64,000 nt of DNA from assembly GCF_946886105.1 (NCBI RefSeq), contig NZ_CAMPHV010000012.1, positions 1 through 64,000 on the forward strand, given 5' to 3'. Of the stretch, positions 43,497 through 52,656 are shown piece after piece. The notes below the pieces were generated by a model. It was given only the letters and a program-made list of their open reading frames with translations, searched no databases and was not told the origin of the DNA. The position numbers were made by a program, and so were the translations under genes. Position 1 is the first letter of the stretch; the number at the start of each line of letters is the position of its first letter. The DNA comes from an uncultured Pseudomonas sp. GTDB lineage: Bacteria > Pseudomonadota > Gammaproteobacteria > Pseudomonadales > Pseudomonadaceae.

Positions 43497-44957
43497 TCAG
43501 CGGCGCAGGTGCTGGCGGTACAGGATCAACTGCTCGGTCTGTTCGGCTTGCGGGTAGGCGCTGGTCAGGAACTGCGCCAGTTCGCTGAGGCCGGGAAAGT
43601 CCTCCTGTTTACCCAGCAGCTTGGCCAGCTGCAATGTCAGGGCCGGCAGGCTGGCGGGACGCTGGCCGGTTTGGCTGAGTCGGCGCCAGGCGCTCAGGGC
43701 CAAAGGCGCTTGGCTCGCGCGCAGCAGGCGCTGCAACAGGTGCAGTTGTACGGCCGGATGCTGCAGCACGCGGTGCTGGGCATTGCCGCTGTCCTGCGCC
43801 AGACGCTGCAGCAACGGCAGGTTGGCCGGTTGCTCCGGCAATTTGAACAGCTGTTGCAGTACGGCGCTCAGCAGCGCTTTGTCCTGCCGATTGAGGGCCA
43901 GTGGGTATAGCCGCTCCAACAGCGCCAGACGGGCGGGATAGCGTTCCAGCATGGCGAGGCCGCGGCTGGCGGCCTGTTCGAGGGAGAAGGCGCCGATCAA
44001 TTGATCCAAGCCCGCGAGTTCGCGTTTGAAGGGGGCCTCGGGGTCCTCTTTGTGCAAGTAGGCTTCGTCGACCTTCAGTTTGCCGCCCTGGCGCGGCAAC
44101 CAGACGCAGATGAAACCGGCCAGCAAGCCGCCGAGGTGGGCGTAGTAGTTGACGTTGTCGTCGGCCAGCAGCAGGCCATAGAGCTCCTTGCCCACCCACA
44201 CCGGCAAAATCCACAGGGCGGGTGCGCGGAAGTAGCCGAACAAAGGGCCCAGCCAGTAGAAGAAGTTGATCCGGCGCAGCCCGTACACGCCCAGGTACAT
44301 GCCCATCAATCCGGAAATCGCTCCCGAGGCGCCGACCCCGGTGACCCATACCGGGTCTATGATCCACCACAGGGTGTGCGAGGCGACGCCGCTGAGCAGA
44401 TACAGGCCCAGGTACATCCAGCGCCCCAGCGCGATCTCCAGGGCGAAACCGAAGATGAACAAGAACAGCATATTGCCGGCCAGATGGCCGAAGTCACCAT
44501 GCAGGAACATGGCGCCGAACAGCCCCTCGACGCTGAATCTGGCCGGGATAAAGCCGAAACGCATACTGCTGATCCGATCACGCGCCGCTTCGGCCTGTTG
44601 ACGGGCTTTCTGCCACTCCGGGTCGGCCTGGTAGAGCGGGTTGTGATGCAGGGTGTTTTCGAATTCGAGGTCGTAGAGCACCAACCGGGCCAGATCGCTG
44701 CGGCGCATGCCGTCGACGTATTTTTGCTCGTCGGCATCCAGTTTGCGCCGCTCGGCGAACGCGGGAATGAACAGGGCGCGCTCGCGATTGAGCAGCCCGC
44801 CATCGAGATACAGTTTCACCGCCTCGGCTTCACGCGCCTGATCGCCGCCTTGGTAAGCGAAATAAACCAGCACATTCAGCAGAATCAGCAGCAGGGTGAT
44901 GACGGGCGGCTTTTTCCAGTCCAGCGGGTGTTCTGCGGGGATGATCAACATCGACAA
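43497..44957 (-). CDS. rhomboid-family intramembrane serine protease
   Basis: A 486-residue protein. N-terminal TM helix near 18-37, then a six-helix rhomboid core at about 130-300: HLAGNMLFLFIFG (HxxxN in TM2), catalytic Ser at about 211 in GASGAISGLMGM, and catalytic His at about 273 in YYAHLGGLLAGF. A 100-residue soluble insert (40-130) lies between TM1 and the core. The C-terminal 180 residues are Leu/Gln/Ala-rich helices, TPR-like. The Ser/His dyad is intact, so it is likely active; substrate unknown. Confidence 0.92.
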   Translation of the reverse strand: MSMLIIPAEHPLDWKKPPVITLLLILLNVLVYFAYQGGDQAREAEAVKLYLDGGLLNRERALFIPAFAERRKLDADEQKYVDGMRRSDLARLVLYDLEFENTLHHNPLYQADPEWQKARQQAEAARDRISSMRFGFIPARFSVEGLFGAMFLHGDFGHLAGNMLFLFIFGFALEIALGRWMYLGLYLLSGVASHTLWWIIDPVWVTGVGASGAISGLMGMYLGVYGLRRINFFYWLGPLFGYFRAPALWILPVWVGKELYGLLLADDNVNYYAHLGGLLAGFICVWLPRQGGKLKVDEAYLHKEDPEAPFKRELAGLDQLIGAFSLEQAASRGLAMLERYPARLALLERLYPLALNRQDKALLSAVLQQLFKLPEQPANLPLLQRLAQDSGNAQHRVLQHPAVQLHLLQRLLRASQAPLALSAWRRLSQTGQRPASLPALTLQLAKLLGKQEDFPGLSELAQFLTSAYPQAEQTEQLILYRQHLRR

Positions 44958-45009
44958 CCGTTCCTTGGCGACAGGGTGTCGGCGAGGCTAGCAGTTGGCC
45001 ACTGTTTTG

Positions 45010-45309
45010 TCAGTTACCGCGTTTGCTTTCTATTTCCACCAGGCGGTTGGCTTCGAAACGCAGGAAGTGGTACATGCCGTTGCGCGGGCCATAGGTCCAT
45101 TCTTCGACGGCCACCTCCTGGCGGAAGCCATAGGCGTCGATCACTTCGCGGTAGCCGAGAAAGGCACGGCTCAGCGGCTCGCCGCATTTGCTGATGACGA
45201 CGCCGCTCGAGTCGTCGGTGCTGATCAAGGCGCTGTTGCAACGCAAGGTCGAGGAGGCCATCGCGCTGGCGGGCAGGAGTATCAGCAGGGCGGTAATCAA
45301 GGTTTTCAT
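45010..45309 (-). CDS. DUF2845 periplasmic protein, copy 1
   Basis: 99 residues: signal peptide (1-18, cleavage at AMA-SS), then STLRCNSALISTDDSSGVVISKCGEP, a VEEWTYGPRNGMYHFLRFEANRLVEIES core. Two cysteines likely form a disulfide. It is homologous to the next gene upstream (45326-45625), 16 bp away. The role of this family is unknown. Confidence 0.88.
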   Translation of the reverse strand: MKTLITALLILLPASAMASSTLRCNSALISTDDSSGVVISKCGEPLSRAFLGYREVIDAYGFRQEVAVEEWTYGPRNGMYHFLRFEANRLVEIESKRGN

Positions 45310-45325
45310 GGGCTGTCCGTGGCGG

Positions 45326-45625
45326 CTAACGACTGCGTTGGCGTTCGATCTGGCGCAAGCGATTGCCCTCGAACGTGAGGATGCTCAGCATGCCATTGTC
45401 CGGTCCATAAACCCATTCTTCGATGCTGTATTCGCGGCGGTCGGAGGGGCCGAGGCTATAGCCGATCAGGTCGCGAGCGGTCGGCTCGCCGCATTTCTGC
45501 AGCACTTCGAAACCGCGGTCGCCGATGCTGACCAATTGGTTGCCGCAGCGCAGGGTATCGGCCTGGGCCATGCCGGCCCAACAGCTGAGAGTCAGGGCCA
45601 GCCAGGCTGAATGGAAGTGGTTCAT
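45326..45625 (-). CDS. DUF2845 periplasmic protein, copy 2
   Basis: 99 residues with signal peptide (cleavage near AQA-DT), then TLRCGNQLVSIGDRGFEVLQKCGEPTARDLIGY and IEEWVYGPDNGMLSILTFEGNRLRQIE. It aligns end to end with copy 1, sharing the two Cys, CGEP and EEW-YGP-NGM. Tandem duplication. Probably co-transcribed with the DUF748 gene upstream, nine bp away. Confidence 0.88.
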   Translation of the reverse strand: MNHFHSAWLALTLSCWAGMAQADTLRCGNQLVSIGDRGFEVLQKCGEPTARDLIGYSLGPSDRREYSIEEWVYGPDNGMLSILTFEGNRLRQIERQRSR

Positions 45626-45634
45626 GCTATCCCC

Positions 45635-48532
45635 TTACTCGCTATCGAGTTGCAGCTGCGTGGCCACGCGGCCATCGCGTTGCGCCTGGCCCAGGCTAGC
45701 ATCCAACAGGTAGACGCGGGCATCCGGCAGACCGCCGCGATCGACCAGATATCCCTTTATCTCCGCCGCCCGGGCCTGGGCCAGGCGGCGTTGCAGTGCG
45801 GTGCTTTTCGCCCAGAAGTTCAGCAAGCCTTCGCGCAGTTTGTCGGCGCGCTCTTCGTCGTTCAGTTCCTGCCATTCCGCCGGCGGCTGCTGCTTCAGGC
45901 GGGTGCGGTAAATGCCTTCGAGCAAGGGCGCTTTTTCCTCCTCGGGCACCTGCAACTGGCTGGCGCTCGCCGGTACCGTATCGCCGCGCCGTTGCAGCAC
46001 ACGGTAATAGGTGCGCTGGAATTCGCGCTGCAAACGCTGCTCGGCCACCGGCAGGCCGTCGCTGCTTTGTGCGCTCACGCCTTGCACTTCCAGGCGCAAC
46101 TCCGGGCGCTCCTTCAAGGCGTTGGCCAGGGTATCCAGCACGTTCCGCGCATCGCCATCGAGTTCGCTGCTGCCGGCGCTGAAATGCACGGTGCTGAGGT
46201 CCAGATCCGAGCCGCCGACCAGTCCACCGATGAATTTGAACGGCGCCTGGGCCGCGCGCAGTACCAGGTTGCGCAGGGTTTTCCAGACGATCGGCATGAC
46301 GCTGAATTGCGGGTTATTGAGGTCGCCGCTAACCGGCAAGCTCAGGGCGATCTTGCCTTCGGTATCCTTGAGCAAGGCGACCGCCAGGCGGATCGGCAAG
46401 TCGACCGCGCTGGGGCTGTCGACCTTTTCGCCGAGCTGCAGTTGCTCGACCACCACGCTGTTCTCGGCGTTCAGTTGGCCCTTGCTGATGCGGTAATGCA
46501 GGTCCAGGCTGAGCCGGCCCTTGCGGATACGGTAGCCGGCGAACTTGCCGGAGTAGGGGGTCAGGGTGGTCAGTTCGAGTTGCTTGAACTGGGTGCGGAT
46601 ATCCAGGCGCTGGAGCGGATCGAAAGGCGTCAGGCTACCCTTGATACTGACGGGCGCATAACGATCGACCTTACCGGCGATATCTACGCTGGCGGGCGCT
46701 TGTGCGCGGTTGTCGAGGGTGCCGATACGGCCGTTGAGCTGCTGGATCGCGGTGGCGAAATTAGGCGTCAGGCTGAAGTCGGCGAAATTCGCCGAGCCAT
46801 CCTGGAAGCTCACGCCGCCGATGCGGATCGCCAGCGGCTTGCTCGCATCAGCCTTTGGCGCCGGTTGCTTGCTCTCAGCCGGACGTGCGGGCTGGGCGAC
46901 CAATAGTTCGCTGACGTTGGTGCTCAGGTCTTCGTTGATGATGAAGCGCGCGTAAGGCTGGTTCAGCTGCACCTCGTCGATGTTCAGGCTGTCGCCGTGG
47001 CGGTAATCCAGGCCGAGCAGATCGAGCTGTTGCCAACGCAGGAAATCGCGGTCCTTGATGGTGTCCAGGGTGTGCAGCTGATTGATCTTGGCCGTGCCGC
47101 TGACGCTGAACGCCAAGGGTTCGACGCTGTTCAAGCGCACATCCAGATCGCTGCCGAGCAGGCCGCTGCGCAGCTCGAGCCGTACGAAGGGGCTTATGTA
47201 GGCCTGCGCCGGGCGCAGATCGATCCCCTGGCCGCTGACTTTCAGGCTGGCGCTGGTCGGGCTCAGCTGGACTTGACCTTCGACCCGCAGCTTGCCCTGT
47301 TTGCCCACGCTGCTATCCAGCTTGAGGGTGAAGGGCGAAGTGCCGAGGCTGTCGAAATTCGTCAGATCGAGCGCCAGTGGCCCCACGTCGATCTCGACGG
47401 GCTGCTCGGGCACGCGGTCGGCCAGATGGACGTGGTAGTCGCGCAACTGCACATCGCGCACCAGCACCTGCCAGGGCTTGCTCGGTGCGGCTGCGGCATC
47501 CTTTACGGGCGCCGTGTCGGCGGCCCTGGGCGGGCTCAGCAGCTTTTGCCAATCCAATACGCCATCGGCTTCGCGCGCCGCCCAGATTTCCAGCTGGCGG
47601 CTGCGAATTTGGCCGATCACCACTTGCTGTTTGGCCAAATCGACACTGCTCGCGCTGACGTCCAATTCAGCCAGCTTGAGCCGCGGGCGGCCGTCGCCGC
47701 CGGCGATGGCCAGGGGCGCGACCCGAACCTGGGTGTTGCTTAGCAGCAGCTTGAGGCCTTCGGCCATGTTGATCGAGTAATCGGTCGCCAGGTTGACGAC
47801 GCCGTCCTCCAGCACCAGGGGCACGGTATCGCGCACATAGGGCCAGAAGGTTTTCAGGCGGCCGTCACTGATTTTCAGGCTACCGCTGGAGGCGAGTGGC
47901 GCGAGGCTGAGGTCGCCGCTCCAGTCGATGCGTGCGCCGTTGGGGCCGCTGGCGACCAGGGTCAGCTCGGCATTGCGGTCGGGCAGGGTGCTGAGGTTAT
48001 GCAGTTCGAGATTCAGGTCGTCGTAGGTCAGGTCGATGGGTTCGGCTGGGCGTAGATCCTGGAAGTGCAGGTTGCCACCGCTCAGCTCGATCCGGTCGAT
48101 TTGCAGCGCAAAGGTTTTGTTAGGCTCAGCGGGTGGCGGCTCTTCGCTGCTCGGCGGTAGCTTGAAGAGCTGGCTCAGGTTGAGCGTGCCGTCTTTGGCG
48201 AAGCGCAAGTCACCGTGCGGTTCGTCCAGTTCGATCGCAGTCAGGTGCAGGGCGCCGCGCCACAGGCTATCGAGTTGCAGGTTGGTATACAGACGTGCAA
48301 AGGCGATCTGCGCCTGCTCCGTTTCGCCGATATGCAGGCCCCATAGGCTCAGCTCCAGGCTGAAGGGGTTGAACTGCAAACGCTGCACGCGGGCCGGCAC
48401 CTCGGCGTATTGCGCCAGTTGCTGGTTGGCGATACGCAAGCCGATGCCCGGCAGGATCAGGAAACCCAGCAAACTGTAGAAGGCGACGGCGATCAGCAGG
48501 GCGCTGGCGGCGCGTTGGATTCCTTTACTCAT
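45635..48532 (-). CDS. large DUF748 (AsmA-like) envelope protein
   Basis: A 965-residue protein anchored by one N-terminal TM helix (about 9-32), with the rest periplasmic. Most of it is repetitive beta-rich DUF748 sequence (DLTYDDLNLELHNLSTL; IDVGPLALDLTNFDSLG), related to AsmA/TamB-type proteins that bridge the membranes. Near the C-terminus lies SAGSSELDGDARNVLDTLANAL, resembling an OmpA-like fold seen in DUF748 proteins. A role in lipid transport or outer-membrane homeostasis is inferred from the fold only. Probably in one operon with the two DUF2845 genes. Confidence 0.88.
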   Translation of the reverse strand: MSKGIQRAASALLIAVAFYSLLGFLILPGIGLRIANQQLAQYAEVPARVQRLQFNPFSLELSLWGLHIGETEQAQIAFARLYTNLQLDSLWRGALHLTAIELDEPHGDLRFAKDGTLNLSQLFKLPPSSEEPPPAEPNKTFALQIDRIELSGGNLHFQDLRPAEPIDLTYDDLNLELHNLSTLPDRNAELTLVASGPNGARIDWSGDLSLAPLASSGSLKISDGRLKTFWPYVRDTVPLVLEDGVVNLATDYSINMAEGLKLLLSNTQVRVAPLAIAGGDGRPRLKLAELDVSASSVDLAKQQVVIGQIRSRQLEIWAAREADGVLDWQKLLSPPRAADTAPVKDAAAAPSKPWQVLVRDVQLRDYHVHLADRVPEQPVEIDVGPLALDLTNFDSLGTSPFTLKLDSSVGKQGKLRVEGQVQLSPTSASLKVSGQGIDLRPAQAYISPFVRLELRSGLLGSDLDVRLNSVEPLAFSVSGTAKINQLHTLDTIKDRDFLRWQQLDLLGLDYRHGDSLNIDEVQLNQPYARFIINEDLSTNVSELLVAQPARPAESKQPAPKADASKPLAIRIGGVSFQDGSANFADFSLTPNFATAIQQLNGRIGTLDNRAQAPASVDIAGKVDRYAPVSIKGSLTPFDPLQRLDIRTQFKQLELTTLTPYSGKFAGYRIRKGRLSLDLHYRISKGQLNAENSVVVEQLQLGEKVDSPSAVDLPIRLAVALLKDTEGKIALSLPVSGDLNNPQFSVMPIVWKTLRNLVLRAAQAPFKFIGGLVGGSDLDLSTVHFSAGSSELDGDARNVLDTLANALKERPELRLEVQGVSAQSSDGLPVAEQRLQREFQRTYYRVLQRRGDTVPASASQLQVPEEEKAPLLEGIYRTRLKQQPPAEWQELNDEERADKLREGLLNFWAKSTALQRRLAQARAAEIKGYLVDRGGLPDARVYLLDASLGQAQRDGRVATQLQLDSE

Positions 48533-48622
48533 AACAACGTCGTCTTCCGATGAGAAATGCCTTTGAGTATGGCATGCGCCCGCAGTTCAGCAGACCCCGC
48601 TTCAATGGGATTTGTGAGCTGT

Positions 48623-49639
48623 TTAGAACTGCAGAATCAGGGTCTTAAGCGGCGGCTGCCCGTCCAACGACGGGAAGTCCGCGGCGGGCGTCAACGTCTG
48701 GCAATCGCGCACCGGACGGCCGAGTTTTTCCGCGCAGCGCAGAACCTGTTCGCGCCAGTCGCTCAAGGCGACTTTCGCCAGGTTATTGCAGCAGATCAGC
48801 ACGCCATCTTCGGCGGTGGCGAGCAGCGCCGGCTTAAGCAGGCTCTGGTAGTCGCGCAGCAGGTCGACGGTGCCGAAGGCGCTCTTGGCCCAGGCAGGCG
48901 GGTCAAGCAGGACCAGATCGAATTGGCGCTGTTCGAGGCGCGGGTAGGCCGGCAATTTCTGCCCGCGTCTGGCGCTGATCGGCAGGCCGGCCAGTTGGCG
49001 AATCGCCGGAAAATAGTCCGACTGGATGAATTGCATCGGCGCCAGTTCGGGGTTGAGCGCGCCGTTCTCGCGACCGACCGCCAGGTTGCCTTCGGCGAAG
49101 TCGAGATTGACCACCTCGCGGGCGCCGCCGGCCGCCGCGCTGAGACCGACGCCGCAGGTGTAGGCGAACAGATTGAGCACCGACTTGCCGGAGCTGTGTC
49201 GTTTGACCCAGCCGCGGGCGTTGCGCAGGTCGAGAAACAGCAGCGGGTCCTGGCCGGCATGGCGACCGCGTACGCGGTAGTTCAGGCCCCACTCGTGGCC
49301 GATCAAGTCTTCGAGGGCGGCTGGCTCGGCCTGGTACACGGGGTCGCTGCGGTCGATCCGCGAGTTGCCTCGGGAGCGGTCGTTGTAGACCAGTAACAGC
49401 TCTTCAGCGAGGCCGGCCTGGCATTGCTCGGCGAGTTGCAGCAGCTCATCGCGGCTCAGGCTCTGGTGAAAGCTCTGTACCAGTAGTTGCGGGCCGTAGC
49501 GGTCGATGGTCAGGCCGCCGGCGCCTTCCTGGCTGCCATGGAACAGGCGATAGCAGTCGGTGCCCTGGCGATGCAACTCCCCCAGCAGATCCTGGCGGTT
49601 ATTCAGTGCGGCGCGCAGCGCCAGGTCGAGAGAAGGCAT
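48623..49639 (-). CDS. class I SAM-dependent RNA methyltransferase (RlmI-like)
   Basis: 338 residues from the ATG at 49639. A domain matching the central EEHEE part of RlmI (CYRLFHGSQEGAGGLTIDRYG), then a Rossmann methyltransferase with VLNLFAYTCGVGLSAAAGGAREVVNLD and catalytic-type LVLLDPPAWAKS. RlmI (23S m5C1962) is about 396 residues and starts with a PUA domain, which is missing here. It is therefore an RlmI/RlmK-superfamily enzyme of unproven target. Confidence 0.85.
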   Translation of the reverse strand: MPSLDLALRAALNNRQDLLGELHRQGTDCYRLFHGSQEGAGGLTIDRYGPQLLVQSFHQSLSRDELLQLAEQCQAGLAEELLLVYNDRSRGNSRIDRSDPVYQAEPAALEDLIGHEWGLNYRVRGRHAGQDPLLFLDLRNARGWVKRHSSGKSVLNLFAYTCGVGLSAAAGGAREVVNLDFAEGNLAVGRENGALNPELAPMQFIQSDYFPAIRQLAGLPISARRGQKLPAYPRLEQRQFDLVLLDPPAWAKSAFGTVDLLRDYQSLLKPALLATAEDGVLICCNNLAKVALSDWREQVLRCAEKLGRPVRDCQTLTPAADFPSLDGQPPLKTLILQF

Positions 49640-49715
49640 GCGCGGCGACTCGGAAAACAAGGGCGCGCAGTTTATCAAGAATCGCCTAGGGGAACGCGAG
49701 CCCGATAAAAACAGC

Positions 49716-49742
49716 AAGGGCGCCCGAAGGCGCCCTTTAGTT
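49716..49742. terminator. terminator of the repeat-protein gene
   Basis: AAGGGCGCC-CGAA-GGCGCCCTT, a 9-bp stem with a stable tetraloop, followed on the minus strand by a T-rich stretch. Just downstream of the repeat protein. Confidence 0.8.
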
Positions 49743-49758
49743 TGCGAGTGGTTGCGAT

Positions 49759-50133
49759 TCAGACGACGCGGATGCCACCAGTGCGGTCTGCACCATCGGC
49801 GGCGATTCGGTTGATGTGGGTGCGATCGGAGCCGTCAGCTGCTACGCGATTAGTGCCCGTGCGGTCAGTACCGTCTTCAGCGACACGGTTGCCACCAGTG
49901 CGGTCAGCACCGTCGGCTGCGATGCGGTTGATGCCGGTGCGGTCTGCGCCATCGGCTGCTACGCGGTTGATGTTGGTACGGTCAGAGCCGTCAGCCGCAA
50001 TGCGGTTGATGCTGGTGCGGTCGAAGCCGTCGGCAGCGATACGATTGCTCAGGGTGCGGTCAGCACCGTCGGCTGCGAAAACATTGCTGGTCAGGCTGGC
50101 GGCGAGCAGGGAAGCGATCAGGTACTTGTTCAT
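49759..50133 (-). CDS. secreted protein of eight 13-residue AADGxDRTxxNRx repeats
   Basis: 124 residues: signal peptide MNKYLIASLLAASLTSNVFA, then nothing but eight 13-residue repeats with consensus AADG(A/S)DRTxxNR(I/V). In DNA these are 39-bp units over 49762-50073. The D-G-x-D-R-T core is invariant; the two residues after T vary (LS, SI, NI, GI, GG, GT, HI, GG). No cysteine, no hydrophobic core: it could form a solenoid or bind metal through the Asp pairs, but this is a guess. GAGGA binding site. Bracketed by a terminator on one side and a palindromic repeat on the other. I recognise no characterised family. Confidence 0.8.
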   Translation of the reverse strand: MNKYLIASLLAASLTSNVFAADGADRTLSNRIAADGFDRTSINRIAADGSDRTNINRVAADGADRTGINRIAADGADRTGGNRVAEDGTDRTGTNRVAADGSDRTHINRIAADGADRTGGIRVV

Positions 50134-50303
50134 GTGGGCGTCCTCGGGAGAGTGGGTAAGTGGCTACGGGGCTAATGTTGCGCCGTGGCCGGACTCTTGA
50201 GAAACGCAGGCGGTCAATAGCAAACATCAGTGCTATCGATGGCTCGCCAATAAAAAAGCTCACTAGCTGTGATGGAAGGATTTACTCGCTGAGCTCGCTA
50301 TCC

Positions 50304-50373
50304 CGTAGCCCGGATGCAATCCGGGGAGCACTTGTGCAGTTGGCAACGAGTCCCGGATTGCATCCGGGCTACG
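50304..50373. repeat. perfect 22-bp inverted repeat (TAGCCCGGATGCAATCCGGG type)
   Basis: Arms at 50304-50325 and 50352-50373 are exact reverse complements, separated by 26 bp. The core TAGCCCGGATGCAATCCGGG is a frequent intergenic palindrome in Pseudomonas and relatives. The rest of the gene-free stretch 50134-50477 holds only this and the thiolase terminator. Confidence 0.75.
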
Positions 50374-50424
50374 AGGCACCTGTACCAGGGGATTCGCAAT
50401 AGGGGCTTGGGGTGGCGCCAATAA

Positions 50425-50460
50425 AAACGCCGGCCCCCCTGATCAACGGGGCCGGCGTTT
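50425..50460 (-). terminator. terminator of the thiolase gene
   Basis: AAACGCCGGCCCC / GGGGCCGGCGTTT, a 13-bp stem with a 10-nt loop, followed by TTTTAT on the minus strand. Confidence 0.88.
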
Positions 50461-50477
50461 CGCTGAAGCGATAAGGC

Positions 50478-51656
50478 TTAGCGTTCGATGGCCAAGGCCA
50501 CGCCTTGTCCACCGCCGATGCACAAAGTGGCGAGGCCTTTCTTGGCGTCGCGTTTGATCATCTCGTGCAGCAGGGTCACCAGCACACGGCAGCCGGAGCC
50601 GCCGATGGGGTGGCCGAGGGCGATGGCGCCGCCGTTGACGTTGACCTTGGCGGCATCCCAGCCCAGCTCCTTACCGACGGCCAGGGCTTGGGCGGCGAAG
50701 GCTTCGTTGGCTTCGATCAGGTCGAGTTGCGGCAGTTCCCAACCGGCTTTTGCCAGGCAGCGCTGGGTCGCGCCGACCGGGCCGATACCCATGATCGCCG
50801 GGTCGACGCCGGCATTGGCATAGGCGGCGATTTTCGCCAGCACCGGCAGGCCCAGGGCCTTGGCTTTTGCCGCGCTCATCAGCAGCACGGCGGCGGCGCC
50901 GTCGTTGAGGCTGGAGGCGTTGCCGGCGGTGACGCTGCCGTCCTTCTTGAACGCCGGCTTGAGCTTGCCCAGGGATTCGGCGGTGGTGCCGGCGCGCGGT
51001 TGTTCGTCGATGGCGAAGGCCACAGGCTCGCCTTTGCGCTGGGGGATCATGATCGGGGTGATTTCATCGACGAAGCGCCCGGCTTCGATAGCGGCGCAGG
51101 CTTTCTGCTGCGAGGCGGCGGCGAAGGCGTCCTGCGCTTCACGGCTGATGGCGTATTTGTCCACCAAATTCTCGGCGGTGATGCCCATGTGGTAATCGTT
51201 GAAGGCGTCCCACAGGCCATCGGTGATCATGCTGTCGACCAGTTTGGCGTGGCCCATGCGCAGGCCGGTGCGGGCGCCGGGCATGACGTAGGGCGCCAGA
51301 CTCATGTTCTCCATGCCGCCGGCGATGATCACCTCGGCATCGCCGCAGCGGATCGCCTGGGCGCCCAGGTGCAGGGCCTTTAGTCCCGAGCCGCAGACCT
51401 TGTTCAGGGTCAGCGCCGGCACCGCATGGGGCAGGCCGGCGAGGACCGCCGCCTGGCGCGCCGGGTTCTGCCCGGAGCCTGCGGTCAGTACCTGGCCGAG
51501 AATCACTTCGTCGACCTCGGCGCCGTCCAGGCCGGTTTGCTCCAGCAGGCGGCGGATCACCGCAGCGCCCAACTCTGGAGCCGGAATATTGGCCAGGGCG
51601 CCCTGGAAGGTGCCAATGGCGGTGCGGGTAGCGGCGACTATGACGACTTCTTGCAT
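50478..51656 (-). CDS. acetyl-CoA C-acetyltransferase (thiolase)
   Basis: 392 residues from the ATG at 51656. Thiolase with acyl-Cys in [12 protein letters not shown] (about 89), GHPIGGSG with the catalytic His (about 348), and the second Cys in [11 protein letters not shown] (about 378). It condenses or cleaves acetoacetyl-CoA; by length and motifs it is of the biosynthetic/AtoB-PhaA type. No beta-oxidation or PHB partner is next to it, so the pathway cannot be fixed. Own terminator; upstream is the DUF2236 gene. Confidence 0.93.
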   Translation of the reverse strand: MQEVVIVAATRTAIGTFQGALANIPAPELGAAVIRRLLEQTGLDGAEVDEVILGQVLTAGSGQNPARQAAVLAGLPHAVPALTLNKVCGSGLKALHLGAQAIRCGDAEVIIAGGMENMSLAPYVMPGARTGLRMGHAKLVDSMITDGLWDAFNDYHMGITAENLVDKYAISREAQDAFAAASQQKACAAIEAGRFVDEITPIMIPQRKGEPVAFAIDEQPRAGTTAESLGKLKPAFKKDGSVTAGNASSLNDGAAAVLLMSAAKAKALGLPVLAKIAAYANAGVDPAIMGIGPVGATQRCLAKAGWELPQLDLIEANEAFAAQALAVGKELGWDAAKVNVNGGAIALGHPIGGSGCRVLVTLLHEMIKRDAKKGLATLCIGGGQGVALAIER

Positions 51657-51750
51657 AAAACCGATCCTCACGAATACCAGCGCGGCGGGCCGCGAAAGGT
51701 CGCTATGTTGGCATAGAGGTCACGTTTGCAGCCAGTCGCGAACCGGGCGG

Positions 51751-52629
51751 TCAGCCGAGTGGCGCTGGCGCCAGGCGCTTGTGCGCGCGCTGTGCGGCGC
51801 TGCTGCGCACGGCCCAACGCAGCACTGGCGCCAGGCTGTGCACGCCGCCGTGAATCAATCGGCTGCGCAGCGGACCGATGCGCTGCTCGAGCATGACTTG
51901 CGCCCAATCCGGCAGCAGGTCAATGCCCGCGAGCATCATTAATCGGGCCACGGGGGCGGCCAAAGCGCTGGGCGCCGGGGCGTCGAGGAGAATCCGCAGC
52001 ACTTCGTGGGAGCGCTCCTCGCAGCGCAGCTCGGGACGTACCGCGGCGAGGTAAGCGGCGACTTCGGCCCGCGAATGCGGCACCTCGGTGGCGCCCAGGC
52101 GTTCGGCGATCAGCGCGATTTCCCGGTAGTAACGATCCTGGTCGGCGCCGGACAGCTGCGGGTTGCGGTAGCGCAAATGGGCCTGGAGAAAGCTCTGCAC
52201 TTCGGCGACATGCACCCAGGTCAACAGAGCTGGATCGCTGGCGGCGTAGGGGCGGCCGTCCGGCGCGGTGCCGGTGACCTTGAGATGGATGCGTTTGACC
52301 TTGTCGATCAGCCAGTCGGCATCGGCGCGCGAGCCATAGGTGGTGCCGGAAATGAACTGGCCGGTGCGGCGCAGGCGGCCAAGCAGGTCGTCGCGAAAGT
52401 TCGAGTGATCCCAGACCCCGGCCAGCGCCAGCGGATGCAGCGCTTGCAAAAGCAGGGCGCTGATGCCGCCGACCAGCATGCTGGTGAAATCGCCATGCAC
52501 CTGCCAGCTCACCGAGTCCGGGCCGAACAGGCCGGGGTCGCCTTTGGGGTTTTCGAAATCGATCTGACCGAGGGCGAGGCCGCTGAGGCTGAAGATCTGC
52601 TTTTCGATATGACTGCGAAGGAATTCCAT
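51751..52629 (-). CDS. oxygenase MpaB-like DUF2236 protein
   Basis: 292 residues, all-helical DUF2236: VHGDFTSMLVGGISALLLQALHPLALAGVWDHSNFRDD, TTYGSRADADWLIDKVKRIHLKVTG, then TWVHVAEVQSFLQAHLRY. The conserved His and Asp/Glu residues are those proposed to bind haem or a b-type cofactor in the Lcp/MpaB relatives. No signal peptide. Substrate unknown. A repeat element lies directly upstream. Confidence 0.85.
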   Translation of the reverse strand: MEFLRSHIEKQIFSLSGLALGQIDFENPKGDPGLFGPDSVSWQVHGDFTSMLVGGISALLLQALHPLALAGVWDHSNFRDDLLGRLRRTGQFISGTTYGSRADADWLIDKVKRIHLKVTGTAPDGRPYAASDPALLTWVHVAEVQSFLQAHLRYRNPQLSGADQDRYYREIALIAERLGATEVPHSRAEVAAYLAAVRPELRCEERSHEVLRILLDAPAPSALAAPVARLMMLAGIDLLPDWAQVMLEQRIGPLRSRLIHGGVHSLAPVLRWAVRSSAAQRAHKRLAPAPLG

Positions 52630-52656
52630 GACGCGCTATGGCTCGAGTGAAGGGTT

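Noticed and set aside
49762..50073. Regular 39-bp repeats resembling a CRISPR array
   Set aside because: Units are contiguous without unique spacers, in frame, and follow a signal peptide: they are protein repeats.
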